A DNA stretch of 64,000 nt, from the NCBI RefSeq assembly GCF_000826655.1, contig NZ_JXJO01000017.1, forward strand, positions 372,001-436,000. The letters run 5' to 3'. The stretch comes from Psychroserpens damuponensis. GTDB taxonomy: Bacteria > Bacteroidota > Bacteroidia > Flavobacteriales > Flavobacteriaceae. A program made the position numbers and the translations under genes. Under the pieces are notes generated by a model that was not told the origin of the DNA, did not search any database, and worked only from the letters and a program-made list of their open reading frames with translations. Below, piece after piece: positions 1-8,884 of this stretch (position 1 is the first letter of the stretch; each line of letters begins with the position of its first letter).

Positions 1-1335
1 ACGACGATAAACCACTTCTTCCATTGAGGCAAAATCATCAGGCCCAACAACCGTTTTTATATTAAAATGACGGTAATCCCTTTTACTTGGTTTTCCATCT
101 TTAAAAACAACACAAGCAGCTACAGGATTTGTACCTTGAATGTTTGAGTTATCAAAACATTCTATATGACGTGGCTCTTCTGTTAATCGCAAATCAACTT
201 TCATTTGCGCCATAATTCGGTTTGCATGACGGTCTGGATCCACGATTTTGACTTGCTTAAATCGCTCCATACGATAGTATTTTGCATTGCGAAGTGATAA
301 ATCTAAGATTTTCTTTTTATCACCCAATTTTGGCACAGTCACCTTAATATTTTCACCTAAATCAACTTTAAATGGGACGTAAACTTCTTTAGATGTGGAG
401 TTGAAACGTTGTCTAATTTCAGTAATAGATAATTCTAATAATTGTAAATTGGTTTCGTCTAGTTTCTTTTTAATTTCTAGCGTGTGCGACCTAATGATAC
501 TGCCATATGACAATTGTAAAAAATTAACATATGCATAACCTTCATCACTCATAATACTAAACACATCAACGTTGCTAATTTTAGGGTTAACAATTGTTGA
601 TTTTGCTTGATAGTTTTCTAAAACCTCAACTTTTTCTTTAATTCGCTGTGCATCTTCAAAATGCATATGTTGCGCAAACCTGTTCATTTGGGCTTTAAAT
701 TGAGATAGTGAATCCTTAAAATTTCCTTTTAAAATTTCGCGTATAGCAACAATATGCGCATTGTATTCGTCTTCTGTTTGTAAGTTTTCACAAGGACCTT
801 TACAGTTTCCTAAATGATATTCTAAACAAACTTTATATTTACCTGAGTTAATTTTTTCTTCGGAAAGATTATAATTACACGTTCTGAGATTATAAAGCCC
901 TTTTATTAAATCTAACAACGTATGAACCGTTTTCATACTTGTATATGGTCCAAAATATTCCGAACCATCTTTAAACATACGACGCGTACTAAATACTCTA
1001 GGAAATCGTTCATTTTTTATGCAAATCCAAGGGTAAGATTTATCATCTTTTAGCAATACATTATAGCGTGGCTTATATTTTTTTATAAGGTTATTCTCGA
1101 GTAAAAGCGCATCGGTTTCTGTCTCTACTACGATATGCTTTATACTTGCTATTTTTTTTACAAGGACTCTAGTCTTACCGTTGTCGTGAGTTTTTGTAAA
1201 GTAAGAACTCACTCTTTTTTTAATATTTTTTGCTTTTCCTACATAGATTAACTTATCCTCAGCATCAAAATATTGATACACACCAGGTTGGTGAGGCAGT
1301 GTTTTAATTTGTATTTCTAGCGTAGGTTTATCCAT
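1..1335 (-). CDS. uvrC: UvrABC system protein C, partial (3' end beyond the window)
   Basis: Incision subunit of nucleotide excision repair; it cuts on both sides of a lesion bound by UvrB. The visible 445 codons are the N-terminal part of a family usually near 600 residues. The N-terminus reads as a GIY-YIG nuclease domain (PGVYQYF, then LIYVGKAKNIKKRVSSYF, with the catalytic Arg and Tyr in place). A Cys-containing motif NCKGPCE near residue 180 is typical of UvrC, and the UvrB-binding UVR region follows. The C-terminal RNase H-like nuclease and HhH domains lie off the left edge. The start is the ATG at 1335. It is divergent from the rim genes with a 120-base gap. One copy of the CTTCGGAAA word lies inside it (858-866), encoding LSEEK. 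Confidence 0.95.
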   Translation of the reverse strand, partial: MDKPTLEIQIKTLPHQPGVYQYFDAEDKLIYVGKAKNIKKRVSSYFTKTHDNGKTRVLVKKIASIKHIVVETETDALLLENNLIKKYKPRYNVLLKDDKSYPWICIKNERFPRVFSTRRMFKDGSEYFGPYTSMKTVHTLLDLIKGLYNLRTCNYNLSEEKINSGKYKVCLEYHLGNCKGPCENLQTEDEYNAHIVAIREILKGNFKDSLSQFKAQMNRFAQHMHFEDAQRIKEKVEVLENYQAKSTIVNPKISNVDVFSIMSDEGYAYVNFLQLSYGSIIRSHTLEIKKKLDETNLQLLELSITEIRQRFNSTSKEVYVPFKVDLGENIKVTVPKLGDKKKILDLSLRNAKYYRMERFKQVKIVDPDRHANRIMAQMKVDLRLTEEPRHIECFDNSNIQGTNPVAACVVFKDGKPSKRDYRHFNIKTVVGPDDFASMEEVVYRR

Positions 1336-1455
1336 TTTTATCAAAGTTAATACATCCTATTTAAAACTCATTTGTTATGTGCTAAAAATTAGAGCTGAAA
1401 ATTATTTTTAAAATACACTTATTGTTTACCTTTCGCCTCTTATCAAACTATAAAA

Positions 1456-1881
1456 ATGACCAAAAAAGTAATAGGCAGAATTGATAAAGTCGATTTTCCT
1501 AAACTCCACCTCAAACACATAGATGTAAAAATTGACACAGGTGCTTACACCTCTGCAATTCATTGTTCAAAAATAAAAGAGCAAGATGGAAAACTCATTT
1601 GTACTTTTGAAAGCAAAGGCCATCCAAACTTTAAAAGCGAACATATAGTCTTTGACACCTATACACATACTGATGTAAAAAGTAGTAACGGATTTAAAGA
1701 AAACCGTTATAAAATCAAATCTGATATCATATTCTTTGGTAAAACGTATAAGATTAACTTAACTTTAAGCACTAGAGACGACATGAAATTCCCTGTATTA
1801 ATAGGACGACAATTTCTAAGTAAGAAATTTTTAGTTGATGTCAATTTAGAAAATGTTTCTTTTAACAATTCCAACTCATGA
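1456..1881 (+). CDS. RimB-type ATP-dependent zinc protease / retropepsin-like protein
   Basis: This 141-residue protein belongs to the putative ATP-dependent Zn protease family (RimB-like, retropepsin fold). The motif [10 protein letters not shown] near residue 27 is the aspartyl-protease DTGA signature, and LIGRQFL near residue 116 matches the second conserved strand of the fold. In Pseudomonas, RimB works with RimK in controlling glutamate tails on ribosomal protein S6; a similar trimming role here is inferred from the neighbour. Its stop overlaps the rimK start by 4 bases (ATGA), so translation is probably coupled. No signal peptide is seen, so it should be cytoplasmic. Confidence 0.82.
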   Translation: MTKKVIGRIDKVDFPKLHLKHIDVKIDTGAYTSAIHCSKIKEQDGKLICTFESKGHPNFKSEHIVFDTYTHTDVKSSNGFKENRYKIKSDIIFFGKTYKINLTLSTRDDMKFPVLIGRQFLSKKFLVDVNLENVSFNNSNS

Positions 1882-2756
1882 ACATAGTAATTTTATCCAG
1901 AAATGCCAATTTATACTCAACAGATCGTCTTGTGCAAGAAGCAAGATCTAGAGGTCATAAAGTAGAAATTATTGATCCTCTTAAATGCGACATCATTATA
2001 GAAAAAGAAAAGCCTACCATCTATTATAATGATCGCTACCTCGATTATGTTGACGCTATTATCCCAAGAATTGGAGCTTCAGTTACCTTTTACGGTTGTG
2101 CAGTAGTTAGACAGTTTGAAGAAATGGGTGTGTTTACTATCGCCACTTCAGATGCTATTCAACGTTCTAGAGATAAATTGAGAAGTTTGCAACGTTTAAG
2201 CAAAGCAGGAATTGGAATGCCAAAAACAGTATTTACCAACTATTCTCGTGATGTAGAAGAAGTCATAGAGCACGTAGGTGGAACTCCAGTAATTATCAAA
2301 CTGCTAGAAGGCACACAAGGCCTAGGTGTTGTTTTAGCTGAAAGTAAAAATGCAGCCGAATCTGTGCTAGAAGCCTTTAATGGGCTCCAAGCTAGAGTAA
2401 TTGTACAAGAATTTATTAAAGAAGCTAAAGGTGCAGATCTAAGAGCTTTAGTTGTTGACGGTCAAGTAGTAGGTGCCATGAAACGTCAAGGTAAAGAAGG
2501 CGAGTTTAGATCTAATCTTCATCGAGGTGGAAGCGCAAATATTATTAAGTTAGATGCAGATGAATTAAAACTAGCCACAAATGCATCAAAAGCCTTAAAA
2601 CTTCCTGTATGTGGAGTTGATATGTTACAATCTGCAAGAGGACCGCTTTTACTAGAAGTAAATTCTACTCCTGGATTAGAAGGTATTGAAGGCGCAACCG
2701 GAAAAAATATTGCAAAAGCTATCATCACTTTTATTGAACGCAATAGAAAATCATAG
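1878..2756 (+). CDS. rimK: ATP-grasp alpha-L-glutamate ligase RimK
   Basis: RimK adds glutamate residues to the C-terminus of ribosomal protein S6 (and can make poly-glutamate) using ATP. The 292-residue length is normal. ATP-grasp features are visible: [14 protein letters not shown] (nucleotide-binding loop, about residue 140), [16 protein letters not shown], the glutamate-pocket motif [13 protein letters not shown] and the metal ligands in [15 protein letters not shown] near the C-terminus. The start overlaps the upstream protease gene by 4 bases, and the AspA/AstE-like gene follows after 34 bases, so the three are probably one transcript for amino-acid ligation and deacylation chemistry. 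Confidence 0.93.
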   Translation: MNIVILSRNANLYSTDRLVQEARSRGHKVEIIDPLKCDIIIEKEKPTIYYNDRYLDYVDAIIPRIGASVTFYGCAVVRQFEEMGVFTIATSDAIQRSRDKLRSLQRLSKAGIGMPKTVFTNYSRDVEEVIEHVGGTPVIIKLLEGTQGLGVVLAESKNAAESVLEAFNGLQARVIVQEFIKEAKGADLRALVVDGQVVGAMKRQGKEGEFRSNLHRGGSANIIKLDADELKLATNASKALKLPVCGVDMLQSARGPLLLEVNSTPGLEGIEGATGKNIAKAIITFIERNRKS

Positions 2757-2790
2757 TTAAATCGCAACACAGTATATAATTAAAAGTAGA

Positions 2791-3762
2791 ATGAGTAATA
2801 AAGACGTTTTAGAAATATTAGGCGAAAAAATTGCTTTAGGTAAAAGTGCCATTGTTAACTACGAAGTCGCTAAACTTCACACACGCAACACCTTAGAAAT
2901 CCCTATTATTATAGAACGCTCTAGAAAACCTGGACCAACATTATTAATCACAGCTGGTATTCATGGTGATGAAATTAATGGTGTAGAAATTGTTAGACAA
3001 ATTATAGCTAAAGGCATTAATAAACCTAAGGTTGGAACTACAATTTGTGTACCTGTAATTAATGTATTTGGTTTTTTAAACATGGATCGGTTATTTCCTG
3101 ATGGCAGAGACCTTAACCGTGTTTTCCCAGGCAGTGCTAATGGATCGCTAGCGAGTAGAGTTGCAAATTTTGTAATGAAAGAACTAGTGCCACATGTAGA
3201 TTTTGCAATGGATTTTCACACAGGAGGATCTGGTCGTTTTAATGCAGCGCAAATTCGCATTGTTAGAGAAGACCCAAAACTTTTAAATTTGGCCCATGTT
3301 TTTGGAGCACCTTTTATTTATTACTCTAATAATTTAAATAAGTCATTTAGAAATGCATGTAGCAAATCTGGTGTTCCAATGCTTTTATTTGAAGGTGGAA
3401 AATCCTTTAATATCCATGATAACATCACTAATACTGGTGTTAATGGTGCCAAACGCGTTTTACATCATTTTGGCATGCTAACATCCAAATTTAAAGTCTC
3501 TAAACCTAAAACTGAAGCTATAATTATAGAAGAAAGTAGATGGCTAAGAGCTAAATTTTCTGGGATGTTTAAACCCACAGCAACTATAAATTCTTATGTA
3601 GAAAAAGATGCTGTTTTAGGTAATATTACAGATCCCTACGGAAGTTTTAACCACTTTGTAAAAGCACCAAATTCAGGTTATATTTTTAATGTAAATGAAT
3701 CTCCAATTATTTATCAAGGTGATGCCATTTTTCATATCTCAACAGCATTACAAGATGACTAA
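2791..3762 (+). CDS. Succinylglutamate desuccinylase/aspartoacylase family protein
   Basis: Zinc-dependent deacylase of the AstE/AspA branch of the M14 carboxypeptidase fold, 323 residues. Zinc ligands are seen in GIHGDEINGVE (His and Glu, about residue 58) and in DFAMDFHTGG (His, about residue 144); the conserved RDLNRVFPG motif is also present. Family members remove acyl groups from amino acids, but the substrate here cannot be read. The position directly after rimK makes a role connected with glutamate modification plausible but unproven. Its last 8 bases overlap the next gene. Confidence 0.85.
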   Translation: MSNKDVLEILGEKIALGKSAIVNYEVAKLHTRNTLEIPIIIERSRKPGPTLLITAGIHGDEINGVEIVRQIIAKGINKPKVGTTICVPVINVFGFLNMDRLFPDGRDLNRVFPGSANGSLASRVANFVMKELVPHVDFAMDFHTGGSGRFNAAQIRIVREDPKLLNLAHVFGAPFIYYSNNLNKSFRNACSKSGVPMLLFEGGKSFNIHDNITNTGVNGAKRVLHHFGMLTSKFKVSKPKTEAIIIEESRWLRAKFSGMFKPTATINSYVEKDAVLGNITDPYGSFNHFVKAPNSGYIFNVNESPIIYQGDAIFHISTALQDD

Positions 3763-4318
3763 AGCACAATTACGAACACAATATAAATTACTTCGGAAAT
3801 CGCTTTCCGAAGAAAACATAGAAGATTTAAGTTTAAAAATCGCTAACCAACTACTGCAACTTCCAATTTGGAATCATGAGTGCTATCATATCTATTTATC
3901 TATTACAGAGCATAACGAAGTTAATACAGACTACATCTTAAATATTCTCTCCGGAAAAGATAAACACATCGTCATTGCTAAAAGTGATTTTTCTACTCTA
4001 GACATGACACACTTTTTACTTACAGATAGTACTAAAATCAAAAAAAACGAATGGAACATCCCTGAACCCATTGGAGGAATTTCAATAGGTACAGAGCAAA
4101 TAGACGTCGTTTTTATACCATTACTAGCATTTGATAATACTGGTCACAGAGTTGGTTATGGCAAAGGGTTTTACGATCGATTTTTAAGCAAATGTAAACC
4201 CGAAACCATTAAAATTGGACTCTCTTTTTTTAATAGCGAAGAAAAAATTACTAATGTCTTAGAAAGTGACATTCGTTTAAATTATTGCGTCACACCAAAT
4301 AAAACCTACACGTTTTAA
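3755..4318 (+). CDS. 5-formyltetrahydrofolate cyclo-ligase
   Basis: Converts 5-formyl-THF to 5,10-methenyl-THF with ATP, a folate salvage step. About 187 residues, the usual size. The family motif is seen as IPLLAFDNTGHRVGYGKGFYDRFL near residue 130, split here between the substrate loop and the GYGKGFYDR phosphate loop. An upstream in-frame ATG (3695) would add 20 residues inside the preceding gene; I chose 3755 because MTKAQLRTQYKLLRKSL is the normal family N-terminus. The codons for LRKSLSEE (3791-3812) hold a perfect inverted pair of CTTCGGAAA. The gene is convergent with lspA, overlapping it by 4 bases with no terminator between them. Confidence 0.9.
   Translation: MTKAQLRTQYKLLRKSLSEENIEDLSLKIANQLLQLPIWNHECYHIYLSITEHNEVNTDYILNILSGKDKHIVIAKSDFSTLDMTHFLLTDSTKIKKNEWNIPEPIGGISIGTEQIDVVFIPLLAFDNTGHRVGYGKGFYDRFLSKCKPETIKIGLSFFNSEEKITNVLESDIRLNYCVTPNKTYTF
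3791..3812. repeat. Facing pair of the CTTCGGAAA word (9-bp arms, 4-nt loop)
   Basis: CTTCGGAAA (3791-3799), loop TCGC, TTTCCGAAG (3804-3812): a perfect 9-bp inverted repeat inside the 5-formyl-THF cyclo-ligase gene. It is made of two copies of the word that is enriched throughout the window. The arrangement resembles the paired uptake sequences of Neisseria and Haemophilus in form only. Confidence 0.9.
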
Positions 4319-4965
4319 TTGTCAATAATTGTATTTTCTTTTTTTGATGTTGCTGTTTTAAAAGCACGTTTATTAAAGAAAATTAAAATCCCTATACCAG
4401 TACTTATTGCCATATCGGCAATATTAAACACAGGATCAAAGAAGCTAAAAGTTTTGCCTCCAATTATTGGTAACCAATTTGGTAATTCTCCACTCCAAAT
4501 TGGAAAATGCAGCATATCTACAACACTACCATGAAGTACTGTTTCATAACCTTGCTCTGGCATAAAGGTAGCAACTTGCCCTAAACTAGAATCAAAGATG
4601 ACACCATAGAAAACAGAATCAATAATATTACCTAAAGCACCTGCTAATATTAGAGAAATTGCAAAAATTAAAGTTTTAGAACTTTTATCTAGTATTGATT
4701 TTTTCAACCAATATCCAATTCCGAAAACGGCTAAAACCCTAAAAACGGTTAGAAAAACTTTAGCTGTTCTATCTGAAATAAAGGAAACAAAATCACTAAT
4801 TTTTGTTCCCCAAGCCATACCATCGTTTTCTACAAAAGCAATGTGAAACCAATCAAAAACTATAATTTTCTCATTTAAAGCGAAATGTGTTTTGATATAG
4901 ACTTTACTTATTTGATCTATAAGTAAAATTAGCACTATTAAAATTGTAGCTTTTTTTAAAGACAT
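4315..4965 (-). CDS. lspA: Lipoprotein signal peptidase (signal peptidase II)
   Basis: Inner-membrane aspartic protease that cuts signal peptides from diacylglyceryl-modified prolipoproteins. Four hydrophobic segments are visible. The catalytic Asp residues lie in GALGNIIDSVFYG (about residue 115) and FNIADMAIS (about residue 182). At 216 residues it is longer than the roughly 160 of E. coli because of an insert between the two catalytic motifs, which is usual in Flavobacteriia. It is downstream of the TraR/DksA gene on the same strand, but a terminator stands between them. Confidence 0.93.
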   Translation of the reverse strand: MSLKKATILIVLILLIDQISKVYIKTHFALNEKIIVFDWFHIAFVENDGMAWGTKISDFVSFISDRTAKVFLTVFRVLAVFGIGYWLKKSILDKSSKTLIFAISLILAGALGNIIDSVFYGVIFDSSLGQVATFMPEQGYETVLHGSVVDMLHFPIWSGELPNWLPIIGGKTFSFFDPVFNIADMAISTGIGILIFFNKRAFKTATSKKENTIIDN

Positions 4966-5033
4966 AGTAATTTTTTATTCGAAACAAAAATAGTGTTAAA
5001 ATTATGAATGGAAAATTTGGTTTTTAAAACTAA

Positions 5034-5061
5034 AAAACGCCTTAATGATTAAGACGTTTTT
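5034..5061 (-). terminator. Rho-independent terminator after the traR/dksA-like gene
   Basis: An AAAACG-C-CTTAAT / ATTAAG-A-CGTTTT stem with one internal mismatch, flanked by A and T runs, lies 34 bases past the stop of the leftward traR/dksA-like gene. Confidence 0.7.
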
Positions 5062-5094
5062 GTATTTTATGTGTTCATTTCCGAAGAAAATAAA

Positions 5095-5475
5095 CTACTG
5101 CATATTTTTGGCTTCGATACTTAAAGTGGCATGTGGCACCAATTCTAAGCGCTTTTTATTAATGAGTTTACCTGTAACTCGACACACACCATAACTTTTG
5201 TTTTCTATACGAATTAAAGCGTTTTTAAGATCTCTAATAAACTTTTCTTGTCGTATTGCCAATTGAGAATTAGACTCTTTGCTCATTACAGCACTACCTT
5301 CATCAAAGGCTTTAAATGTTGGAGAAGTATCATCTGTACCGTTGTTTCCATCATTCATATAAGAACTTTTGATGAGATCTAAATCGTGTTTTGCTTTTTC
5401 TATCTTCTCTAAAATAAGAACTTTAAATTCATCGAGTTCTTTATCGGAATATCTAACTGTGTTATCGCTTGCCAT
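5095..5475 (-). CDS. TraR/DksA-family protein with degenerate zinc finger
   Basis: This 126-residue protein has the DksA/TraR plan: an N-terminal helical part (about residues 1-85, charged, coiled-coil-like) and a C-terminal zinc-finger-like tail. In classical DksA the tail has four Cys; here it reads YGVCRVTGKLINKKRLELVP...TLSIEAKN, keeping only one Cys and the RLELVP core. Zinc binding is therefore unlikely. Similar degenerate forms are common in Bacteroidota and are presumed to bind RNA polymerase. The gene follows ileS after 4 bases and is probably co-transcribed with it. Confidence 0.83.
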   Translation of the reverse strand: MASDNTVRYSDKELDEFKVLILEKIEKAKHDLDLIKSSYMNDGNNGTDDTSPTFKAFDEGSAVMSKESNSQLAIRQEKFIRDLKNALIRIENKSYGVCRVTGKLINKKRLELVPHATLSIEAKNMQ

Positions 5476-5479
5476 AATT

Positions 5480-8400
5480 TTATAATTTTTGAATAGATAG
5501 TTTGGTATTTACATCATCAAAAGCAATTTCTATACCAGTATCTAAAGTTTCTAAAATATCTAACTTATCGGTTAAAGTTTCGGTTTTGATATAATCAATA
5601 TTAGTTTCTATAGCATTTTCAATCTGCGCATCTTTTTGAAACTGAACACTAATTCTATCGGTTAATTCAAATCCAGAATCTTTACGCAAGTTTTGAATTC
5701 TATTTACGAGCTCTCTTGCAATTCCTTCTTTTTTCAAATCCTCTGTTAATGTAACATCTAAAGCTACTGTTAATGCTCCTGAACTTGCCACGAGCCATCC
5801 TTCAATATCTTTTGATGTGATCTCAACATCAGACAGTTCTAATGTAATACTTTTTCCGTTGATTTCAACATCTAAAACACCGTTTTGCTCGATTTTTTTA
5901 ATATCATCAGCCGTAAAACTGTTAACTACCTGAGCCACAGCTTTCATATCTTGCCCAAAACGAGGTCCTAATACTTTAAAATTAGGTTTTATTTGTTTTA
6001 CTAATATATCACTTGCATCTTCTAAAACCTCAACTGCTTTTACATTAACCTCAGACTTAATTAAGTCTGCAACTGCCATAATCTCTTCCTTTTGCTCATT
6101 AGAATCAATAGGAATCATGATTTTTTGTAATGGTTGTCGCACTTTAATTTTCTCCTTAGCTCTTAATGACAACACTAAAGAAGAAATGGTTTGCGCACTT
6201 TCCATTTTACGTTCTAAACTCTTATCCACATATGATTCATCATACACTGGGAAGTCAGCCAAATGTACACTCTCAAAGTTTTCTTTGTGTGACACCTGTG
6301 TTAAATCTAAGTAAAGTCTATCCATAAAGAAAGGTGCAATTGGTGCTCCTAACTTAGCAATAGTTACCATACACGTGTAGAGTGTTTGGTATGCCGAAAT
6401 TTTATCGGTTTCATAATCACCTTTCCAGAAACGTCTTCTACTTAAACGCACAAACCAGTTACTCACATAATCTTGAGTAAATTCTGAAATTGCTCGCGCA
6501 GCCTTTGTTGGTTCGTATTCAGCATAAAAAGCATCTACTTTTTGAATTAATGTATGTAATTCTGACAAAATCCAACGGTCAATTTCTGGACGTTCAGCTA
6601 GAGGAATATCCTCTTCACTGTAAGTAAATTTATCTAAATTGGTGTACAACGTAAAGAATGAATACGTGTTATATAATGTCCCAAAAAACTTACGTTTTAC
6701 CTCCTCAATACCATCGAGATCAAATTTTAAATTGTCCCAAGGGTTGGCATTCATGATCATATACCAACGTGTAGCATCGGCTCCATAAGTATCTAAAGTT
6801 GTAAATGGATCTGTTGCGTTACCAAGACGTTTGGACATTTTTTGTCCGTTTTTATCTAAAACCAATCCATTAGACACTACATTTTTATACGCTACAGAAT
6901 CAAAAACCATAGTACCAATAGCATGTAATGTATAGAACCATCCACGAGTTTGATCTACACCTTCTGCTATAAAATCTGCTGGGTACGATTTATGATCATC
7001 TATTAATTCTTTATTTTCGAAAGGGTAATGCCATTGCGCATAAGGCATAGAACCAGAGTCAAACCATACATCAATCAAATCGCTCTCGCGTGTCATTGGT
7101 TGACCGTTTGTTGACACCAAAATAATATCATCAACAATATTTTTATGTAAATCTATTTTCGCATAGTTTTCTTCGGAAAAGTTGCCAACTTCAAAATCGT
7201 CAAAAATATCTTTATCTAGTACTCCTGCAGCAACGGCTTTTGCCATTTCCGATTTTAATTCCTCTACAGAACCTATACAAATTTCTTCAGTTCCATCTTC
7301 TGTTCTCCAAATTGGCAACGGAATTCCCCAATAACGAGATCTTGATAAATTCCAATCATTGGCATTTGCTAGCCAATTTCCGAAGCGACCAGTACCAGTA
7401 GATTTTGGTTTCCAGTTTATGGTATCATTTAGTTCAACCATACGTTCTTTCACATCTGTCACCTTAATGAACCATGAATCTAACGGATAGTATAAAATTG
7501 GTTTATCTGTACGCCAACAATTTGGGTAACTGTGTTTGTATTTTTCAACCTTAAAGGCTTTATTTTCTTCTTTTAATTTAATGGCAAGCTCAACATCTAT
7601 TGAACGCTCTGGTGCTTCACCATCATTATAGTATTCATTTTTTACGTACTTACCAGCAAACTCACCTAGTTCTGGTCTAAAACGACCTTGTAAATCTACA
7701 AGAGGCACCAAGTTATCGTTCTCATCTTTTACTAAAAGTGGCGGAATTTCTGGTGTGGCTTGTTTTGCAACCAAGGCATCATCTGCTCCAAAAGTAGGTG
7801 CTGTGTGTACGATTCCTGTACCATCTTCGGTTGTTACGAAATCTCCTGTAATGATTCTAAATGCATTTTCAGGGTTATCGTTTGGAAGTGCGTAAGGCAA
7901 TAACTGTTCGTAAGTAATGCCAACTAAATCGTTACCTACAAATTCTTTAACAACGTAGTATGGTATTTTTTTGTCACCAGATTTATAGTCTAATAAAGCA
8001 GCTTTATCGTCTACTAAATTAAACTTTCCGGAGAATTGATAATTCACTAGTTTTTTAGCCAATACCACATTCATTGGCTTAAACGTATACTGATTGTAGG
8101 TTTCTACTAAAACGTATTCAATTTTTGGTCCAACGGTAAGCGCTGTATTACTTGGCAAGGTCCAAGGTGTTGTCGTCCAGGCTAAGAAATAGATATCACC
8201 TTCGTTTTGTAAAAAGTCTGGTAACGAATCTGCATTAGCTTTAAATTGAGCGACAACCGTTGTATCTGTAACATCTTGATAGGTTCCTGGTTGGTTTAAC
8301 TCATGAGAACTTAAACCAGTACCTGCTTTTGGCGAGTATGGTTGTATGGTGTAGCCTTTATAAAGTAAGCTTTTGTTATATATTTCTTTGAGCAACCACC

Positions 8401-8884
8401 ACACGCTTTCCATGTATTTTGGGTCGTAGGTAATGTATGGATCGTCCATATTTACCCAATAGCCCATTTTTTGTGTGAGGTCGTTCCAAACGTCTGTATA
8501 ACGCATCACTGCCTTACGACACGCTGCGTTGTAGTCTTCTACAGAAATGGTTTTACCAATATCTTCTTTGGTAATACCTAATTCTTTTTCAACTCCAAGC
8601 TCTATAGGTAATCCATGAGTATCCCAACCTGCTTTACGCTTTACTTGGAATCCTTTCATGGTTTTGTAACGCGGAAAAATATCTTTGATAGCACGTGCTA
8701 AAACGTGGTGTACTCCAGGTAATCCATTTGCTGAAGGTGGTCCTTCAAAAAACACGTAAGGCTCATTGCCTTCTCTAGTGGAAATACTTTTTTCAAATAT
8801 GTTGTTTTCTTCCCAATAGTTAAGAATGTCTTCTGCAACTTTTGGCAAGTCAAGTCCTTTATATTCAGTAAATTTCGCGCTCAT
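5480..8884 (-). CDS. ileS: Isoleucyl-tRNA synthetase
   Basis: Charges tRNA-Ile. The 1134-residue length and the sequence resemble the long, eukaryote-like class of bacterial IleRS rather than the roughly 940-residue E. coli type. Class I signatures are GPPSANGLPGVHHVLARA (HIGH region, about residues 48-65) and KMSKRLGN (KMSKS loop, about residue 680). An editing (CP1) domain with WTTTPWTLPSNTAL, an anticodon-binding region and a C-terminal DUF5915-like extension are present. A 300-base leader with hairpins and an Ile-rich micro-ORF precedes it. The word CTTCGGAAA occurs at 7171 (encoding FSEEN). Confidence 0.97.
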   Translation of the reverse strand: MSAKFTEYKGLDLPKVAEDILNYWEENNIFEKSISTREGNEPYVFFEGPPSANGLPGVHHVLARAIKDIFPRYKTMKGFQVKRKAGWDTHGLPIELGVEKELGITKEDIGKTISVEDYNAACRKAVMRYTDVWNDLTQKMGYWVNMDDPYITYDPKYMESVWWLLKEIYNKSLLYKGYTIQPYSPKAGTGLSSHELNQPGTYQDVTDTTVVAQFKANADSLPDFLQNEGDIYFLAWTTTPWTLPSNTALTVGPKIEYVLVETYNQYTFKPMNVVLAKKLVNYQFSGKFNLVDDKAALLDYKSGDKKIPYYVVKEFVGNDLVGITYEQLLPYALPNDNPENAFRIITGDFVTTEDGTGIVHTAPTFGADDALVAKQATPEIPPLLVKDENDNLVPLVDLQGRFRPELGEFAGKYVKNEYYNDGEAPERSIDVELAIKLKEENKAFKVEKYKHSYPNCWRTDKPILYYPLDSWFIKVTDVKERMVELNDTINWKPKSTGTGRFGNWLANANDWNLSRSRYWGIPLPIWRTEDGTEEICIGSVEELKSEMAKAVAAGVLDKDIFDDFEVGNFSEENYAKIDLHKNIVDDIILVSTNGQPMTRESDLIDVWFDSGSMPYAQWHYPFENKELIDDHKSYPADFIAEGVDQTRGWFYTLHAIGTMVFDSVAYKNVVSNGLVLDKNGQKMSKRLGNATDPFTTLDTYGADATRWYMIMNANPWDNLKFDLDGIEEVKRKFFGTLYNTYSFFTLYTNLDKFTYSEEDIPLAERPEIDRWILSELHTLIQKVDAFYAEYEPTKAARAISEFTQDYVSNWFVRLSRRRFWKGDYETDKISAYQTLYTCMVTIAKLGAPIAPFFMDRLYLDLTQVSHKENFESVHLADFPVYDESYVDKSLERKMESAQTISSLVLSLRAKEKIKVRQPLQKIMIPIDSNEQKEEIMAVADLIKSEVNVKAVEVLEDASDILVKQIKPNFKVLGPRFGQDMKAVAQVVNSFTADDIKKIEQNGVLDVEINGKSITLELSDVEITSKDIEGWLVASSGALTVALDVTLTEDLKKEGIARELVNRIQNLRKDSGFELTDRISVQFQKDAQIENAIETNIDYIKTETLTDKLDILETLDTGIEIAFDDVNTKLSIQKL

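Noticed and set aside
1342-1349. TAACTTTG as uvrC -7 box on the minus strand
   Set aside because: It would leave almost no leader before the ATG and has no -33 partner, so I did not call it.
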